The position numbers and the translations under genes are program-made. This document shows, piece after piece, positions 1-10,623 of a stretch of 64,000 bases of DNA. The notes under the pieces were generated by a model. It did not search any database. It saw only the letters and a program-made list of their open reading frames with translations, and had not been told where the DNA came from. Source of the stretch: Bradyrhizobium sp. Gha. Lineage in GTDB: Bacteria > Pseudomonadota > Alphaproteobacteria > Rhizobiales > Xanthobacteraceae. Numbering within the stretch: position 1 is the first letter of the stretch; each line of letters starts with the position of its first letter. Where the stretch lies: assembly GCF_900113735.1 (NCBI RefSeq), contig NZ_FOQM01000006.1, forward strand, positions 180,870 to 244,869, in the 5' to 3' direction.

Positions 1-1
1 C

Positions 2-805
2 GACCTCCGCATCATCACTGCGCGCCCCACTGAGGACGAGCAGGCGCGCGTTCCGCATCGCCTTTACGGCCATGTTGATGCAGCCGTGAATTTCTCGGCT
101 GGCGCCTGGGTGGCTGATGCCGCCACTGTTCTGGAACAGGCAAGGGCCGAGGGCCGCCTGCCGATCTTCGTTGGCGGCACCGGGCTCTATTTCAAGGCAC
201 TGACGGCAGGGCTCTCGGTCGTTCCGCCGATCCCTGCCGAGGTGCGCGAGAACGTGCGCGCGCGGCTGGAGCGGAACGGCGTCGAGGCGTTGCACGCGGA
301 ACTTGCGCGCCGCGATCCGCGCGCGGCCGAGCGATTGAATCTGCGCGATCGCGCCAGGATCGCGCGCGCGCTCGAAGTGGTCGAGGCAACCGGCCGCTCC
401 TTGTTCGACTGGCACCACGAGGGCCAGCCGCCGCTATTGCCGAAGCACAGCTTTCGCGCAGTATTCCTCGCGCCCGAACGCGACGAGCTCTATGCCCGCA
501 TCGACGCCCGCTTCGCCGCCATGCTGGGCGCGGGTGCTCTTGAAGAGGTCGAGCGGCTCGGCGCCCGAGGCCTCGACCCGCTGCTGCCGGCCATGAAGGC
601 CCACGGCGTGCCGGGCCTGATCCGATATCTGCGCGGTGAGCTTGACCTTGAGGAGGCCGCCACGATCGGCCGGGCCGACACCCGCCACTACGCCAAGCGC
701 CAATTCACCTGGTTCAGGCATCAGCTGCCGGAATTCGAGTGGGTGAAGCCGGTGGAGGCCGGAGGCTGGCTGGCGGCCGCCGCCGGCCGCGACCGGCGGC
801 CCTGA
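2..805 (+). CDS. miaA: tRNA dimethylallyltransferase MiaA (5' end outside window)
   Basis: MiaA transfers a dimethylallyl group to the N6 of A37 in tRNAs that read UNN codons. The reading frame is open from base 2, before the first in-frame ATG at 86, so the gene enters from the left edge. The family block [13 protein letters not shown] followed by FSAGAW is visible, as is the [13 protein letters not shown] segment. About 267 residues are present. The N-terminal P-loop, some 40-50 residues, is outside the window. The C-terminal [14 protein letters not shown] motif is intact and the stop is at 803-805. The gene lies upstream of the ilv locus with its own separate promoter region following. Confidence 0.95.
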   Translation, partial: DLRIITARPTEDEQARVPHRLYGHVDAAVNFSAGAWVADAATVLEQARAEGRLPIFVGGTGLYFKALTAGLSVVPPIPAEVRENVRARLERNGVEALHAELARRDPRAAERLNLRDRARIARALEVVEATGRSLFDWHHEGQPPLLPKHSFRAVFLAPERDELYARIDARFAAMLGAGALEEVERLGARGLDPLLPAMKAHGVPGLIRYLRGELDLEEAATIGRADTRHYAKRQFTWFRHQLPEFEWVKPVEAGGWLAAAAGRDRRP

Positions 806-902
806 CTGACACGCTTTTGTGCCTGGGTTCCCGATTTTACCTCTCGCCCAACCCTGGGAACGCCGCTACACTGCCAAAATCGCGCGGAGCGGCCGGTTTG
901 CC

Positions 903-930
903 TTGACATCGAGGCTTTGGCCGCTATGTT
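903..930 (+). promoter_or_regulatory. Predicted sigma70-type promoter of the ilvB leader
   Basis: TTGACA at 903-908 and TATGTT at 925-930 are separated by 16 bases. They lie 33 bases before the leader peptide start and after the miaA stop. This is the best -35/-10 pair in the gap and would give a transcript covering the attenuator. Confidence 0.6.
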
Positions 931-962
931 TCGCGCAACCTTTGCGAAGCTGAGCGCCCGCC

Positions 963-1028
963 ATGCGTAACATTATTACCAACCTCCTTATTGCCGTCGT
1001 ACCCAGGCACACCGCCGGGGGTGGCTAG
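963..1028 (+). CDS. ilvB leader peptide (attenuation peptide)
   Basis: A 21-codon ORF begins ATG CGT AAC and encodes MRNIITNLLIAVVPRHTAGGG. Eight of codons 4-13 are Ile, Leu or Val, which are the end products of the pathway encoded downstream. It sits between the predicted promoter and the attenuator hairpins, the classical layout of an ilv leader. Ribosome stalling at the Ile/Leu/Val codons when charged tRNA is scarce would leave bases from 1001 onward free to fold. The peptide itself probably has no function beyond translation. I did not see a strong Shine-Dalgarno sequence, only AGCTGAG about ten bases upstream. Confidence 0.75.
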   Translation: MRNIITNLLIAVVPRHTAGGG

Positions 1029-1060
1029 CTGCCATCCACACGACAGGCGGTGTGCAGGGT
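1001..1060 (+). promoter_or_regulatory. Predicted antiterminator hairpin of the ilvB attenuator
   Basis: GCACACCGCC at 1007-1016 is perfectly complementary to GGCGGTGTGC at 1046-1055. The helix extends, after a small internal loop, by ACCC at 1001-1004 pairing with GGGT at 1057-1060. That extension uses up the first half of the terminator stem. An internal hairpin, GGGTGGC against GCCATCC, lies inside. A ribosome that reaches the leader stop at 1026-1028 would cover the left arm. Confidence 0.65.
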
Positions 1061-1080
1061 CCCTCTTCGGGGCCCTTTTT
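1057..1080 (+). terminator. Attenuator terminator of the ilvB leader
   Basis: GGGTCCC (1057-1063) pairs with GGGGCCC (1069-1075) across a TCTTC loop, followed immediately by five T residues. It is a Rho-independent terminator placed 58 bases before the ilvB ATG, and it excludes the antiterminator fold. Confidence 0.75.
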
Positions 1081-1137
1081 ATTTCCCGAAACCGAGACGA
1101 ACGAAGCCGCTGACGTCAGCGCATCCGGAGCAAGCCA

Positions 1138-2913
<1,776 letters not shown>

Positions 2914-2940
2914 GTGCGATAGACTTTTGAGGGGACGATC

Positions 2941-3483
2941 ATGAATCAGCCGGCATCCGCCTATTTCATCGAAGAGCGCCACGATCCGAACGAGACGCAC
3001 ACCCTTGCCGTGCTCGTGCAGAACGAGCCGGGCGTCCTCGCGCGCGTCATCGGCCTGTTCTCGGGGCGCGGCTACAACATCGAGAGCCTGACGGTCTCCG
3101 AGACCGAAGCGCAGAAACATCTGTCGCGCATCACCATCGTCACCACCGGAACGCCGATGGTCATCGCGCAGATCAAGCATCAGCTCGACCGCATGATCCC
3201 GGTCTACCAGGTGGTCGACATGACGCAGACCCGCCGCTCGATCGAGCGGGAGCTGGCGATGGTGAAGGTGCGCGGACAGGGCGAGCATCGCGTCGAGTCG
3301 CTCAGGTTGGCCGATGCCTTCCGCGCCCGCGTGATCGATGCCACCACTGAGAGCTTCGTGTTCGAGATCACGGGCAATACGGACAAGATCAACCAGTTTA
3401 TCGACCTGATGCGCCCGCTCGGCCTTGTCGAGGTGTCGCGCACCGGCGTTGCCGCGATCGGTCGCGGGCCTGAAGGGATGTGA
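2941..3483 (+). CDS. ilvN: Acetolactate synthase small (regulatory) subunit
   Basis: This 180-residue protein stimulates the catalytic subunit and confers valine feedback inhibition. An ACT domain near residues 20-95 starts with HTLAVLVQNEPGVLARVIGLF and contains GYNIESLTVSETE. The C-terminal small-subunit domain ends in PLGLVEVSRTGVAA. Length matches the family. GGGGAC lies just before the ATG. It is co-directional with ilvB and certainly works with it. Confidence 0.96.
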   Translation: MNQPASAYFIEERHDPNETHTLAVLVQNEPGVLARVIGLFSGRGYNIESLTVSETEAQKHLSRITIVTTGTPMVIAQIKHQLDRMIPVYQVVDMTQTRRSIERELAMVKVRGQGEHRVESLRLADAFRARVIDATTESFVFEITGNTDKINQFIDLMRPLGLVEVSRTGVAAIGRGPEGM

Positions 3484-3486
3484 ATC

Positions 3487-4182
3487 ATGCTGGCGCGCGA
3501 CTGGTACTATAACGAGCGGAACCGGATGGGCATCGAGCCCGCCGTGGCGTCGATCTACGACGCCCACGACGATGCCGATCTGCGGGCGCGCGCCGCACTG
3601 AAAATGTTGGGAGTCCAGCGCGGCTGGCGTGTCGCCGATATCGGCTGCGGCAATGGTGTGCTCGCCACCGAAGCCGCGCTGATGGGGGCCGAGGTCGACG
3701 CGATCGATATTTCACCGGCGATGCTGGCGCTTGCCGAGATCTATGCCCGCGATCGCAAGGCGCCCGTGCGCACGCAGTCCGCCGGCCTGCTCAGCTTTGC
3801 CTACCGCCCGGAATCCTACGATCTGATCGTCAGCGAGTTCACGCTGCATCATCTGCCCGACTTCTGGAAGGTCGTGGCGATGTCGCGGATCTTTCGTGCG
3901 CTGAAGCCGGGTGCGAGCTTCTACCTGCGCGACATCGTCTATGCCTCGATGCCCGATGCGGTCGAGCGTGACGTCGAGCAATGGGCCGATTACCAGATCA
4001 AGAACCACGATTTCTCGCGCGCGAGCGTGGTGACGCATATGCGCGACGAATATTCCACTTTCGGCTGGGTGATGGAGCGGATGCTGACCGATGTCGGTTT
4101 CACGCTGGTCTCGGCCGATTACCACGCACCGATGCACGGCACATATCTCTTGCGCAAACCGAAAGCCGGCGAGCAAGGCTAG
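3487..4182 (+). CDS. Class I SAM-dependent methyltransferase
   Basis: The 231-residue protein has a Rossmann-type SAM-binding motif, VADIGCGNGVLA, near residues 49-60, an acidic residue in AIDISPAML, and a post-motif FTLHHLPDFWKV, as in UbiE/ArsM-like enzymes. The substrate cannot be named. It begins three bases after ilvN stops, so it is probably co-transcribed. A later ATG at 3526 is possible, but the first start gives the natural spacing. Its place in the ilv cluster may be only linkage; no sequence feature ties it to branched-chain amino acids. Confidence 0.85.
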   Translation: MLARDWYYNERNRMGIEPAVASIYDAHDDADLRARAALKMLGVQRGWRVADIGCGNGVLATEAALMGAEVDAIDISPAMLALAEIYARDRKAPVRTQSAGLLSFAYRPESYDLIVSEFTLHHLPDFWKVVAMSRIFRALKPGASFYLRDIVYASMPDAVERDVEQWADYQIKNHDFSRASVVTHMRDEYSTFGWVMERMLTDVGFTLVSADYHAPMHGTYLLRKPKAGEQG

Positions 4183-4231
4183 ACGAGAAGAACAAGCAGG
4201 GCTGCACGACAGGGCAGAACCGGAAACAACA

Positions 4232-5104
4232 ATGAAGCCGGCTGACATCCTCATCGCCCTCCTGGTGGCGATCATCTGGGGGCTTGCCTTCGTGGCGAGC
4301 CGGATCGCGCTCGACGAATTTTCGCCGGAGCTGATGACGGCGATGCGCTTTTCGATTGCCGCACTGCCGTGCCTGTTCATTCGCAAGCCGAACATCGCCT
4401 GGCCGCGCCTGATCGCGATCAGCTCTACGCTGTTCCTCGGCCAGTTCCTGAGCCAGGCCTATGGCATCGCCCACGGCGTACCGGTCGGCTTGACCTCGGT
4501 CGTCGTGCAGAGCCAGGCGTTGTTCACGATCGGTCTTGCCGCGATTGCGTTCGGCGAGCGGCCGACGCCGGTGCAGACGCTGGGCATCGCCATCGCCGCG
4601 GCCGGGCTTCTGATGATTTGCGGCACCGTTGGTTATGACTTCAGCGTCAGCGCCTTCGCCGTGCTGATGATCTCACCGGTCAGTTTTGCGATCGGCAACA
4701 TCCTGCTGCGCGGCGCCCGCGGTGTGCCGATGTTCAACCTTTTCGCCTGGCTTTGCCTCGCGACAGCCGCGCCGCTGTTCGCGCTCGCGCTCGTGGTCGA
4801 CGGACCAGCGCCGACTTTCCAGTCGCTGATCCACATGTCGCTGACCGGCCTCATCTGCCTGCTGGCGATCGGCGCGGTCTCGACCAGCATCGCCTATTGG
4901 CTGTGGGGGCGGCTATTGCGTGACTATCCTGCTGCGCAGGTCGTGCCGTTTGCGCTGCTGGTGCCGTTCGTCGGTTCTGCGGCATCCAGCATCGTGTTTG
5001 GCGAGCGGTTCGGGCCGCTGCGCCTCGCCGGCATGCTGACCGTGATCGGCGGCATTGCGGTGATGGTGCTGGCGAAGCGTCCGCAAATCCTGAAGACGGC
5101 GTGA
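4232..5104 (+). CDS. EamA/DMT-family transporter
   Basis: A 290-residue inner-membrane protein with about ten hydrophobic segments arranged as two EamA repeats. The first begins ILIALLVAIIWGLAFVASR and the second includes AVLMISPVSFAIGNILLRG. Drug/metabolite transporters of this type usually export amino acids or small metabolites. The ATG at 4232 was chosen because the upstream extension lies inside the methyltransferase gene and is not membrane-like. The LysE-type exporter follows within ten bases, so both may export amino acids made by the ilv pathway. That link is inference. Confidence 0.85.
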   Translation: MKPADILIALLVAIIWGLAFVASRIALDEFSPELMTAMRFSIAALPCLFIRKPNIAWPRLIAISSTLFLGQFLSQAYGIAHGVPVGLTSVVVQSQALFTIGLAAIAFGERPTPVQTLGIAIAAAGLLMICGTVGYDFSVSAFAVLMISPVSFAIGNILLRGARGVPMFNLFAWLCLATAAPLFALALVVDGPAPTFQSLIHMSLTGLICLLAIGAVSTSIAYWLWGRLLRDYPAAQVVPFALLVPFVGSAASSIVFGERFGPLRLAGMLTVIGGIAVMVLAKRPQILKTA

Positions 5105-5111
5105 GGTGAAT

Positions 5112-5714
5112 ATGGCCAACTCGCTCTTCTATGCCTTCCTCGCCTTCATGGTGGTGATGTATTTCACCCCGGGGCCGAACAACATCATGCTGCTGGCCTC
5201 GGGCCTGACCTATGGCTTCCGGCGCACCATCCCGCACATTGCAGGCATTGTCCTCGGTTTTGCCTTCATGGTCGGTGCGGTGGGCCTCGGGCTCGGCACC
5301 ATCTTTCTGGCCTATCCGATCCTCGAGACCATCCTGAAATATGCCGGGGCGGCCTACCTGATCTATCTTGCCGTCGTGATCGCCATGTCCGGACCGACCA
5401 AGCCGGGCGAGGGGGACGGACGCGGTCCAATGACCTTCTGGGGCGCCGCCATGTTCCAGTGGATCAATGCCAAGGGTTGGGTGATCGTGATCGGCACCAT
5501 TACGGCCTATGCGGCCATCGCCCAATTCCCGATCAATATCGCGATCCAGACCCTGATCAGCCTGCTGGTCGGAACGGTCTCGACCGTGGTCTGGGCCTTC
5601 TTCGGCGCTGCACTACGACCGGTGCTGACCTCCGAGCGGCTGGTCCGCGCCTTCAATATCCTGATGGCGCTCCTGCTGCTCGCCTCCCTCTACCCCGTTT
5701 TCATGGATGCATGA
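5112..5714 (+). CDS. LysE/RhtB-family translocator
   Basis: About 200 residues with roughly six transmembrane helices and the family signature FTPGPNNIMLLASGL near residues 20-34, followed by GFRRTIPHIAGIVLGF. These carriers export amino acids such as lysine, threonine, homoserine or leucine. ATG 5112 is preferred over GTG 5106 because GAGG at 5103-5106 lies five bases upstream of it. The stop of the EamA gene is eight bases before. Its position between ilvN and ilvC suggests export of branched-chain or related amino acids, unproven. Confidence 0.9.
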   Translation: MANSLFYAFLAFMVVMYFTPGPNNIMLLASGLTYGFRRTIPHIAGIVLGFAFMVGAVGLGLGTIFLAYPILETILKYAGAAYLIYLAVVIAMSGPTKPGEGDGRGPMTFWGAAMFQWINAKGWVIVIGTITAYAAIAQFPINIAIQTLISLLVGTVSTVVWAFFGAALRPVLTSERLVRAFNILMALLLLASLYPVFMDA

Positions 5715-5768
5715 TGTCGCGGATTTCCATGCAGAAACGGGTTTCCCTGGGGGCTGAAAATGCTCTAG

Positions 5769-6866
<1,098 letters not shown>

Positions 6867-6885
6867 AGGCTCGCATGCCCGGGAT

Positions 6886-6913
6886 GCAGCGCAGCGCGCA
6901 AGCGGTGCGCTGC
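6886..6913. repeat. GC-rich palindromic intergenic repeat (hairpin)
   Basis: GCAGCGCA (6886-6893) and TGCGCTGC (6906-6913) form a perfect stem within a segment running from CCCGGG near 6878 to TCCGGGACATG near 6944. Word use resembles the element at 50884-51005 (CCGGGACATG, GCGCTGCTCCG). It looks like a dispersed chromosomal repeat of the kind frequent in Bradyrhizobium. Confidence 0.5.
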
Positions 6914-7009
6914 TGCTCCGGCCGCCCATTGCTTCTTCGCTCGTCCGGGACATGAGCGGAAACAAAATTAGCCCGCCGAACCAAATCTTAAATGTTCGCG
7001 GTTATTTCT

Positions 7010-7043
7010 GAGCGAGATCGCAGACGGCGGTCTCGCTCTTTTT
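7010..7043 (+). terminator. Rho-independent terminator downstream of ilvC
   Basis: GAGCGAGA (7010-7017) and TCTCGCTC (7031-7038) form a perfect 8-bp stem with a 13-base loop, followed by five T residues. It is 144 bases after the ilvC stop. The rest of the 6867-7275 gap holds the repeat at 6886 and the inverted repeats at 7074-7136. I see no gene in it. Confidence 0.75.
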
Positions 7044-7073
7044 GTCTCGCGCGAAGCATTGCTGCTTCATTCA

Positions 7074-7136
7074 AATTCTTGGCGAGTTGATGTGCTCTTG
7101 GAGCGCCAAGAATTGACACTTAAACCACATTCTTGG
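7074..7136. promoter_or_regulatory. Triple TTCTTGG/CCAAGAA inverted-repeat cluster
   Basis: AATTCTTGGCG (7074-7084) and CGCCAAGAATT (7104-7114) are a perfect 11-bp inverted repeat with a 19-base spacer. A third half-site ATTCTTGG (7129-7136) makes a second inverted pair with CCAAGAA (7106-7112). TTGACA at 7113-7118 lies between. No gene on the plus strand starts close by, so the role is unknown. Confidence 0.4.
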
Positions 7137-7275
7137 TCTCGCGTCGTTTTTGCGCGCTTTCTCACAATCTGCGATCGCCAAAAGTGCTGTGTCCTCAGAG
7201 TCTAGGGTACGGCTCTTCATCTGCGCTCTCATCATCGCCAAGCGGCTCGGGCTGCTGCCGCAGGTCTGACCACGT

Positions 7276-7896
7276 TCAGAGCGCTTCGGCCGTCCGTCCG
7301 CCTGGATGGGCGGCCATCACGATCATCCGCAACGTCATCACCGCGAGCAGCGGAACGAGGAAGGCAGCGTAGGCCGGCATCGCCGGCACGCGCTTGCCGA
7401 ACGACACCATGAACTGGAACCAGAGATAGTAACCGCCCACGAGGTGCAGCGCACGCCAGGCGCGTGGTCCGATCATCGCGGCGGTGCGGTCGAACGAAGT
7501 CATGCTCATCGCGATGATCGCGGCATAGCCGATTCCGCCAAAGATGTAGGAGGCGGGTGAGGTCGCCGCCACAAAACCCGCCGGATCCATCTTCGCAAAT
7601 ACGACGATGGCGACGGCATGAATGGCGTGCGAGGCCGCAAAGCTTAAGCCGAGATAGCGGCGGTTGCGGCGCTGCCAGCGCGTGTAGGCGTTCGGCCAGA
7701 GCCTCGCCAACGCCGCGGCACTGAAGGCGAGGCAAAAGAGCAGCAGCGAGCTCCGCGCCGTGAATCGGATCACCATGCGAACGCCGTCGACCTCGAACTG
7801 ACGCATCGAGGCAATCCAGAGGCTTAAGGCGATCAAGGTCAGCGTGAGCGCGGCGAGCACCCACCAGCCTTCGAACCAGCTCTGACGTCGGGTCAT
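7276..7896 (-). CDS. Ferric reductase-like transmembrane heme protein
   Basis: About 206 residues with six or so hydrophobic helices. Histidines in SFAASHAIHAVAIVV and WRALHLVGGYY are placed as in ferric-reductase-like or MsrQ-type cytochrome b membrane domains. A cytosolic FAD/NAD domain is absent. It probably carries electrons across the inner membrane, but the partner is unknown. The start at 7896 is chosen because AAGGAG (7908-7903, minus strand) is six bases upstream; a start at 7902 would abut it. Divergent from a TetR gene, with two shared operator-like palindromes between them. Confidence 0.8.
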   Translation of the reverse strand: MTRRQSWFEGWWVLAALTLTLIALSLWIASMRQFEVDGVRMVIRFTARSSLLLFCLAFSAAALARLWPNAYTRWQRRNRRYLGLSFAASHAIHAVAIVVFAKMDPAGFVAATSPASYIFGGIGYAAIIAMSMTSFDRTAAMIGPRAWRALHLVGGYYLWFQFMVSFGKRVPAMPAYAAFLVPLLAVMTLRMIVMAAHPGGRTAEAL

Positions 7897-7913
7897 GGTC
7901 ATCTCCTTCAATA

Positions 7914-7930
7914 TGTAATCGTTGATTACA
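7914..7930. promoter_or_regulatory. TetR operator-like palindrome 1
   Basis: TGTAATCGTTGATTACA is a perfect 7-3-7 inverted repeat immediately upstream of the ferric reductase-like gene. It fits an operator bound by the divergent TetR protein. Confidence 0.65.
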
Positions 7931-7956
7931 TTCCCGCACGACACGCCCGTCAATAA

Positions 7957-7973
7957 TGTAATCGCTGCTTACA
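7957..7973. promoter_or_regulatory. TetR operator-like palindrome 2
   Basis: TGTAATCGCTGCTTACA repeats the first operator with one arm mismatch, 43 bases away centre to centre (about four helical turns), and sits 30 bases before the TetR start. Autoregulation of the TetR gene is inferred. Confidence 0.6.
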
Positions 7974-8002
7974 CTCACGTTCAGGTGATGCTAGAAGGCG
8001 TT

Positions 8003-8656
8003 ATGCCTGCCCGTCAGATCCCAAAACCCCGTGCACGTCGCCAGGCACCTGAAGCCCGGCCCTATCATCACGGCGACCTCCGCCGCGTGCTGATCGATGC
8101 TGCATTGCAACTGGCGGCCGAAGGCGCCGACGTCTCGGTGCGCGAGGCCGCGCGTCGCGCCGCGGTGTCGCCGGGAGCACCGTTCCGGCACTTTCCCAAT
8201 CGCGATGCCCTGATGGCTGCGGTGGCGGAGGAGGCGCAGCGGCGCTTTCGCGCCGAGATCGAGACCACCCTGGCAGATGCCCGCCCCGCCGGGCCGCTGG
8301 CGCGTTTCCGCGCCTTTGGCATCGCCTATGTGCGATGGGCGATGCGCAACCCGGCGCATTTCGAGATCATCTCCACCGGCCGTTATTTTGCCCATGGCAG
8401 CTCGGCCGAGCTGACGCGGGACAATGCCGAGCTCGTCGTGCTGACCGAGCGGATGCTGGCCGAGGCGGCCGCGCAGGGCCTGCTGCGATCGACAGACCTC
8501 AAGCGCATCCTGATCGCCGGTCGCGCCCTGATCTATGGGTTCGCCCGTATGAATCTCGACGGCCATTTTCCGCGCTGGGGCGTGGGGGAGGGCGAGATCG
8601 AGCGGATGGCGGAAGAGGTGATCGACCTGTTCATTGCCGGGATCGCGAAGTCCTAG
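8003..8656 (+). CDS. TetR/AcrR-family transcriptional regulator
   Basis: A 217-residue repressor-type protein. The N-terminal helix-turn-helix lies near residues 44-70 (VSVREAARRAAVS, then APFRHFPNRDALM), and a C-terminal ligand/dimer domain follows. The N-terminus is rich in Arg, Pro and Lys. ATG 8003 is preferred to ATG 7988 because AGAAGG lies four bases upstream. It likely controls itself and the divergent membrane heme protein through the two TGTAATC palindromes. The ligand is unknown. Confidence 0.9.
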   Translation: MPARQIPKPRARRQAPEARPYHHGDLRRVLIDAALQLAAEGADVSVREAARRAAVSPGAPFRHFPNRDALMAAVAEEAQRRFRAEIETTLADARPAGPLARFRAFGIAYVRWAMRNPAHFEIISTGRYFAHGSSAELTRDNAELVVLTERMLAEAAAQGLLRSTDLKRILIAGRALIYGFARMNLDGHFPRWGVGEGEIERMAEEVIDLFIAGIAKS

Positions 8657-8854
8657 AGAGCAGCCGGGTGCGGCTCTTCGCCGCCCGCTAACACTAGGCG
8701 AAGGTCGGATGGTGGATCGCGTTGCCTGCCCGCGGCTGTTCCATTACAGTTTTGTGACACGGTGCAGCCGGCTGCGCCGGACGCCCGGGCCGTATTGAGA
8801 CCGGCCAGGCGGCTCTGCATCACCGCGCCGGACTTGAAGTTCAGCGTGCCGTCG

Positions 8855-10567
8855 ATGGCGTCCGCGCCCGATCCAGGTCCTTCCGCCACCACTGCCGTCC
8901 TGGCGAGCGTTGCCGCGCTCGGCCTCTGGCGGCTGCTTGCGGTGACTGCGCCGCATGTCGCTGCGCTCGCGCTGATGTACGAGACCGAGACCGATTTCGG
9001 CTCGCGTCTCTCCTTCCTGCTTGCCTGGGGCATCCTCAACTTCTCCTGGATCACGCTGGTGCGCCGGCCGGCGCTGTCGGGCGCGCTGTCGCTGACCATG
9101 GTCGTGGTGCTGGTGCTGCTGTCGCGGCTCAAGCACGACGTCGTCCAGATGACGGTGAACTTCATCGATTTGATGATGATCGACCGCGACACGGTCGCGT
9201 TCCTGTTCACGATTTTCCCGAACCTGCGCTGGTCGGTGATCGGTGCCGGCTTCGTCACGCTGCCGCTGATGTATGCGCTGTGGTGGCTCGATCCGTTCCG
9301 CATCCGCCGCCTGCCGGCGCTCGCATCCATGCTCGCCTGCCTCGCCGGACTGGTATTCTATTCCGTCTATCATCCCGACGAAGCCTGGCGCGGCTATTAC
9401 GACGACGGCTATCTCTCGAAGTTCTTCCGCTCGGGCGTCACCGCGGTTTCCGATTTCGTTCAGTACGGCTTTATGGAGGCGGCTGCGTCGACCGACGAGC
9501 GGCTGATCATTCCTCTGGTCGACGCCTGCCATCCGGCCAGTCGCCGGCCGAACATCATCATGATCCATGATGAATCGAGTTTCGACATCCGCACAGCTGA
9601 TGGCATCAAGGCGCCGCCGGGTTACGGTAGCCATTTCAAATCCTGGGACGGCAAGGCGCGCACCTTCCTGGCCGAGAGCAATGGCGGCCCGAGCTGGTTC
9701 ACCGAATACAACGTGCTCGCCGGCCTCTCCTCGCGTTCGTTCGGCCGCTTCGCCTATTTCGTCACCCGCATTGCGTCGGGCCGCGTCGAGCGCGGCCTGC
9801 CGCTCAGCCTACGCCGCTGCGGCTACGAGACCATGTCGCTCTATCCTGCCTATGGTGGCTTCATGGGCGCACGCAGCTTTCAGATGACAACCGGCGTCGA
9901 GCGTGTCTTCGACGCAAAGGATCTCGGTGCCAAGGACGTCGAGCCCGACAGCTTCTTCTACGACAAGGCGCTGCGGCTGATGGGCGAACGGACGCCGAAC
10001 AAGCCGCTGTTCGCCTTCGTCTATCTTGGCGCCAATCATTTTCCATGGGAGACGCGCTTCCGCCCCGATCTGCTGCCGGGTTGGCGGGCACCGGGCAACG
10101 AGCCGTCCATCGACGAATATCTGCGCCGTCAGGCCATGAGCGCCGAGCAATACAAGGCCTTCCTCGCGGGCCTGAAGAAAACCTTTCCCGGCGAGCCCTT
10201 CCTGATCGTGCGCTATGGCGATCATCAGCCCGAGTTCGCGCCCGGCATCCTCGAGCCCGGGCTCGACGAAGGCGCGATCGGCAAGATGCTCGACGCTTAC
10301 GATCCACGCCTCTACGCGACCTATTACGCGATCGACGCCATCAATTTCGAGCCGGTGAAAAGCGACACCGTGATGGACACGATCGACGGTCCTTATCTGC
10401 CGCTGGTCATCCAGGAAGCCGCAGGGATTCCGCTCGACCCGTCCTTCGCCGAGCAGAAAGAGATCATGCTCCGCTGCAAAGGCATCTTCTACGGCTGCAA
10501 GCACGGTGCCGAGGCGCGCCGGCTGAACCGGCTGCTGATCGATGCCGGGATGATCCACGGGCTCTAG
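8855..10567 (+). CDS. LtaS-like membrane sulfatase/phosphoglycerol transferase family protein
   Basis: About 570 residues: several N-terminal transmembrane helices in the first 160 residues, then an alkaline-phosphatase-fold domain exported to the periplasm. Metal/active-site elements are NIIMIHDESSFD near residue 233, GGPSWFTEYNVLAGLS (Ser where LtaS proteins have the nucleophilic Thr), YLGANHFPWE, and RYGDHQPEF near residue 453. The family transfers or cleaves phosphoglycerol or sulfate groups; in Gram-negatives related proteins decorate periplasmic glucans or envelope polymers. The substrate here is unknown. The start is uncertain: GTG 8762 also keeps the frame, and neither has a clear ribosome binding site. 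Confidence 0.8.
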   Translation: MASAPDPGPSATTAVLASVAALGLWRLLAVTAPHVAALALMYETETDFGSRLSFLLAWGILNFSWITLVRRPALSGALSLTMVVVLVLLSRLKHDVVQMTVNFIDLMMIDRDTVAFLFTIFPNLRWSVIGAGFVTLPLMYALWWLDPFRIRRLPALASMLACLAGLVFYSVYHPDEAWRGYYDDGYLSKFFRSGVTAVSDFVQYGFMEAAASTDERLIIPLVDACHPASRRPNIIMIHDESSFDIRTADGIKAPPGYGSHFKSWDGKARTFLAESNGGPSWFTEYNVLAGLSSRSFGRFAYFVTRIASGRVERGLPLSLRRCGYETMSLYPAYGGFMGARSFQMTTGVERVFDAKDLGAKDVEPDSFFYDKALRLMGERTPNKPLFAFVYLGANHFPWETRFRPDLLPGWRAPGNEPSIDEYLRRQAMSAEQYKAFLAGLKKTFPGEPFLIVRYGDHQPEFAPGILEPGLDEGAIGKMLDAYDPRLYATYYAIDAINFEPVKSDTVMDTIDGPYLPLVIQEAAGIPLDPSFAEQKEIMLRCKGIFYGCKHGAEARRLNRLLIDAGMIHGL

Positions 10568-10600
10568 CAATCTGCCTTCGCGTCGTCCAGGCGTAACGAC

Positions 10601-10623
10601 AATACATCGTATTACGATGTATT
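10601..10623. promoter_or_regulatory. 11-bp perfect palindrome in an AT-rich patch
   Basis: AATACATCGTA (10601-10611) and TACGATGTATT (10613-10623) flank a single T. The surrounding 10600-10700 segment is clearly richer in A/T than its neighbours. ATACAT...ATGTAT arms are of the type bound by PadR-like repressors, but no such gene is adjacent. A short open frame ends at the TAA near 10696 without a recognisable start. Confidence 0.45.

Noticed and set aside
7133..7372. A 79-codon plus-strand frame after the TTCTTGG repeats
   Set aside because: Ser/Arg-rich without a ribosome binding site, and it overlaps the 3' end of the minus-strand heme protein gene.
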